Below, piece after piece: positions 62,212 to 64,000 of a DNA stretch of 64,000 bases. The position numbers and the translations under genes were made by a program. Below the pieces are notes generated by a model. It had not been told where the DNA came from, did not search any database, and saw only the letters and a program-made list of their open reading frames with translations. Each line of letters starts with the position of its first letter. Within the stretch, counting starts at the first letter, position 1. The stretch is from Glutamicibacter protophormiae. GTDB taxonomy: Bacteria > Actinomycetota > Actinomycetes > Actinomycetales > Micrococcaceae. The stretch spans positions 310,001-374,000 of the forward strand of contig NZ_BMPH01000002.1 in NCBI RefSeq assembly GCF_014647495.1, read 5' to 3'.

Positions 62212-63084
62212 ATGAAACTGCTCGTAGGTTACACCGCCGATGAACGCGGCGCGGAGGCCATTGAATTGGCCAGCGCAGTGGTGGCCGGAACGAAGGATGC
62301 ATTCGTGCAGATTGCCATCGTTCTTCCGGCCACCGCACCCTTCACCGCCATCTACCCGGGCGGAGACCATGGTTATGAAACCATCCTCTCCGCCCAGGTG
62401 GATCGGTGGGCCGCCGAAGCGCTGGCGCTGGTTCCCGAGGGAATCGGCGCCAGCGTCGTGGCGCGCTCCGTGTCGTCCATCGCTGAAGGGCTGATCGAAC
62501 TCGGCGAAGAGTTCGAAGCCCACGGAATCGTGCTCGGAGGGCGCAAGCGCCATCTGGGCGGCTTCTTCATGCCCGGGGCCATCGCCAATGCCCTGCTGCA
62601 CTCCTCGCCGCTGCCGGTCTTCATGACCTCACCGGCCTCGCTGGAGAACCTGCGCGAAGCAGGCGGGCAGATCACCCGGCTGACCGCCTTCGTCGGAGAC
62701 CGCCCCGGCGCCGAGGAAATCATCTCCCTGGCCGCCCGCGTCGCCAACGCCCGCAACATCAAGCTGCGTGTGGCGAATTTCGTGGCCCACGCCGACGTGT
62801 CCGAAGGTTCCGCCGGAATCGACGACCACGTGCGCGGGATCCGCGAATACCTCGATGAACTGGTGAAGGAACTGGGCATCGAGGCGAGCGTCGAGGTCAT
62901 CGCCAGCGGCAGCATCGACACTGCGATCAACGAGCTGTCCTGGCAGCCCGGAGACCTGGCCCTGCTCGGCTCGGCCCGCCTGGCGGCGCATCGCCGCCTG
63001 TTCATCGGCCCGAAGGCCCATCGCATCCTCGGCCACCTCAACGTCCCCATGGGCGTCATTCCCCACTTGCCATCTACACGGTAG
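62212..63084 (+). CDS. Universal stress protein, tandem UspA domains
   Basis: A 290-residue protein of two UspA repeats. Each has a core beta-strand start ('KLLVGYTADERGAEAIEL', 'RLTAFVGDRPGAEEIISLAA') and a glycine loop near its end ('GIVLGGRKRHLGGFFMPG', 'LALLGSARLAAHRRLFIG'). It starts 4 bp after puo and is probably transcribed with it. ATP binding is possible. The link to polyamine use is unexplained. Confidence 0.88.
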   Translation: MKLLVGYTADERGAEAIELASAVVAGTKDAFVQIAIVLPATAPFTAIYPGGDHGYETILSAQVDRWAAEALALVPEGIGASVVARSVSSIAEGLIELGEEFEAHGIVLGGRKRHLGGFFMPGAIANALLHSSPLPVFMTSPASLENLREAGGQITRLTAFVGDRPGAEEIISLAARVANARNIKLRVANFVAHADVSEGSAGIDDHVRGIREYLDELVKELGIEASVEVIASGSIDTAINELSWQPGDLALLGSARLAAHRRLFIGPKAHRILGHLNVPMGVIPHLPSTR

Positions 63085-63228
63085 AAAGCCGATCAAAAAT
63101 TCGTATCCCTTGGATCCTCTCCAAAACGCACTCACCGTCGACCGCCCTGCCGCACACCTGACACAGCGTCCAGGGCGGCGCGCACTGCCGCGGCTCAACG
63201 GTGAGCACACTCCCAAAGGTTTTTGACA

Positions 63229-64000
63229 ATGTCACAAGAAATGAGGCGGGATAGCCTTCCCGAAACGAACGATTCGGGACTTCATGAAAAAGGTCTGTCC
63301 AAGGGCACCGTCGGTGTCCTGGGCCTGATCGTCATCGGCATCTCCTGCATTGCCCCGGCGTACACCTTGACCGCCGGGCTCGGCGCGACCGTCGCCGAGG
63401 TGGGCACCAGCCTTCCGGCCATCCTGATCGCCGGATTCATCCCCATGCTTCTCGTTGCCCTCGGCTACCGGGAACTGAACAACGCCATGCCCGACTCGGG
63501 CACCTCCTTCACCTGGGCGACCCGCGCCTTCGGGCCCATGATCGGCTGGATGGGCGGCTGGGGCCTGATCGCCGCCACGGTGATCGTGCTCTCCAACCTG
63601 GCCGCGGTGGCGGTGGACTTCTTCTACATCCTCATCGCCCAGCTCACCGGCCAGGAATGGATCGCGGACCTGACCAAGAACCTGTGGATCAACATCCCGA
63701 CCACACTGGTCTTCATCGCCATCGCCGCCTACATCTCGTACCGCGGCATGAACGCCACCAAGGTCTTCCAATACGTGCTGGTGGGCTTCCAAGTCGGTGT
63801 GTTGCTGCTGTTCGCGATCATGGCGTTCACGGCCGATGCGCCGTTCGACCGCACCCCAATCACCTGGGACATGTTCAACCCTGCGGGCGTGGAATCCTTC
63901 ACCGCCTTCGCCGCTGGCATCTCGTTGTCCATCTTCGTGTTCTGGGGCTGGGACGTCACCCTGACCATGAACGAGGAAACCACCGACCCGAACAAGGTCC
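63229..64000 (+). CDS. APC-family amino acid/polyamine permease (C-terminus cut by window edge)
   Basis: About 257 residues are visible from ATG 63229 (AAAGG upstream). The first membrane segments 'GLIVIGISCIAPAYTLTAG', then 'GYRELNNAMPDSGTSFTWATRAFGPMIGWMGGWGLI' identify the APC superfamily, near polyamine/basic amino acid transporters. It follows puo and the stress protein by a 144-bp gap and probably imports putrescine or a related amine. The rest lies beyond the window. Confidence 0.88.
   Translation, partial: MSQEMRRDSLPETNDSGLHEKGLSKGTVGVLGLIVIGISCIAPAYTLTAGLGATVAEVGTSLPAILIAGFIPMLLVALGYRELNNAMPDSGTSFTWATRAFGPMIGWMGGWGLIAATVIVLSNLAAVAVDFFYILIAQLTGQEWIADLTKNLWINIPTTLVFIAIAAYISYRGMNATKVFQYVLVGFQVGVLLLFAIMAFTADAPFDRTPITWDMFNPAGVESFTAFAAGISLSIFVFWGWDVTLTMNEETTDPNKV

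Noticed and set aside
1-64000. CRISPR arrays, tRNA, rRNA and insertion sequences
   Set aside because: Looked for regular direct repeats, tRNA-like cloverleafs and transposase motifs; none found by eye.

Overview
The window is high-GC DNA (about 60% or more in most genes). Coding density, GTG/TTG starts and gene content (MHS shikimate transport, QsuB-type dehydratase, LutABC, AGCS symporter, putrescine oxidase) suggest an actinobacterium of the Micrococcaceae. A Glutamicibacter/Arthrobacter-like organism is my best inference; no rRNA or tRNA gene is present to confirm it. I see no CRISPR array, insertion sequence or complete prophage.

Layout. 1-7.7 kb is a catabolic block: an MHS transporter (cut by the left edge), divergent from quinate/shikimate dehydrogenase, a QsuB-like 3-dehydroshikimate dehydratase and an IclR regulator; then a thioesterase, a Tat-exported intradiol dioxygenase lipoprotein and a PLP aminotransferase. 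7.9-17.7 kb has an excisionase-like DNA-binding protein, malic enzyme, two overlapping DUF4262 genes, a hydratase of the 2-oxopentenoate type, a CycA-type permease, a CitE-like lyase, an AGCS symporter and an FAH-family enzyme, many separated by strong hairpin terminators. 17.9-21.5 kb is a four-gene osmoprotectant ABC operon. 22-24.4 kb has YceI, a small membrane protein and an MFS carrier. 24.6-30 kb is the lactate locus: lutABC divergent from lactate permease plus a FadR-type regulator, with three TGGTCnGACCA operators between them.

30.1-40.6 kb is the most unusual part: six same-strand genes forming a type I restriction-modification island. In transcription order they are a 679-residue protein that looks like a catalytically dead, HTH- and target-domain-bearing relative of HsdM; HsdM; HsdS; a DUF1016/YhcG PD-(D/E)XK protein; HsdR; and an HNH/zinc-ribbon protein. 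The first three are translationally coupled (1-nt and 4-nt overlaps).

40.8-42.8 kb encodes three small membrane-anchored proteins, the last a TM2 protein. 43.2-46.1 kb (amidohydrolase plus MFS) is visibly more AT-rich and probably acquired. 46.3-52.1 kb has OsmC, an SNF2-family helicase, a MarR regulator and a BadF/NAGK-type kinase. 52.2-55.5 kb is a Rieske ferredoxin, ferredoxin reductase, MFS and DedA-like run with no oxygenase. 55.5-58.8 kb has an Lrp/AsnC regulator, a small membrane protein and a TrkH/TrkA potassium system. 60-64 kb is a putrescine locus: a TetR regulator divergent from putrescine oxidase, a universal stress protein and an APC permease cut by the right edge.
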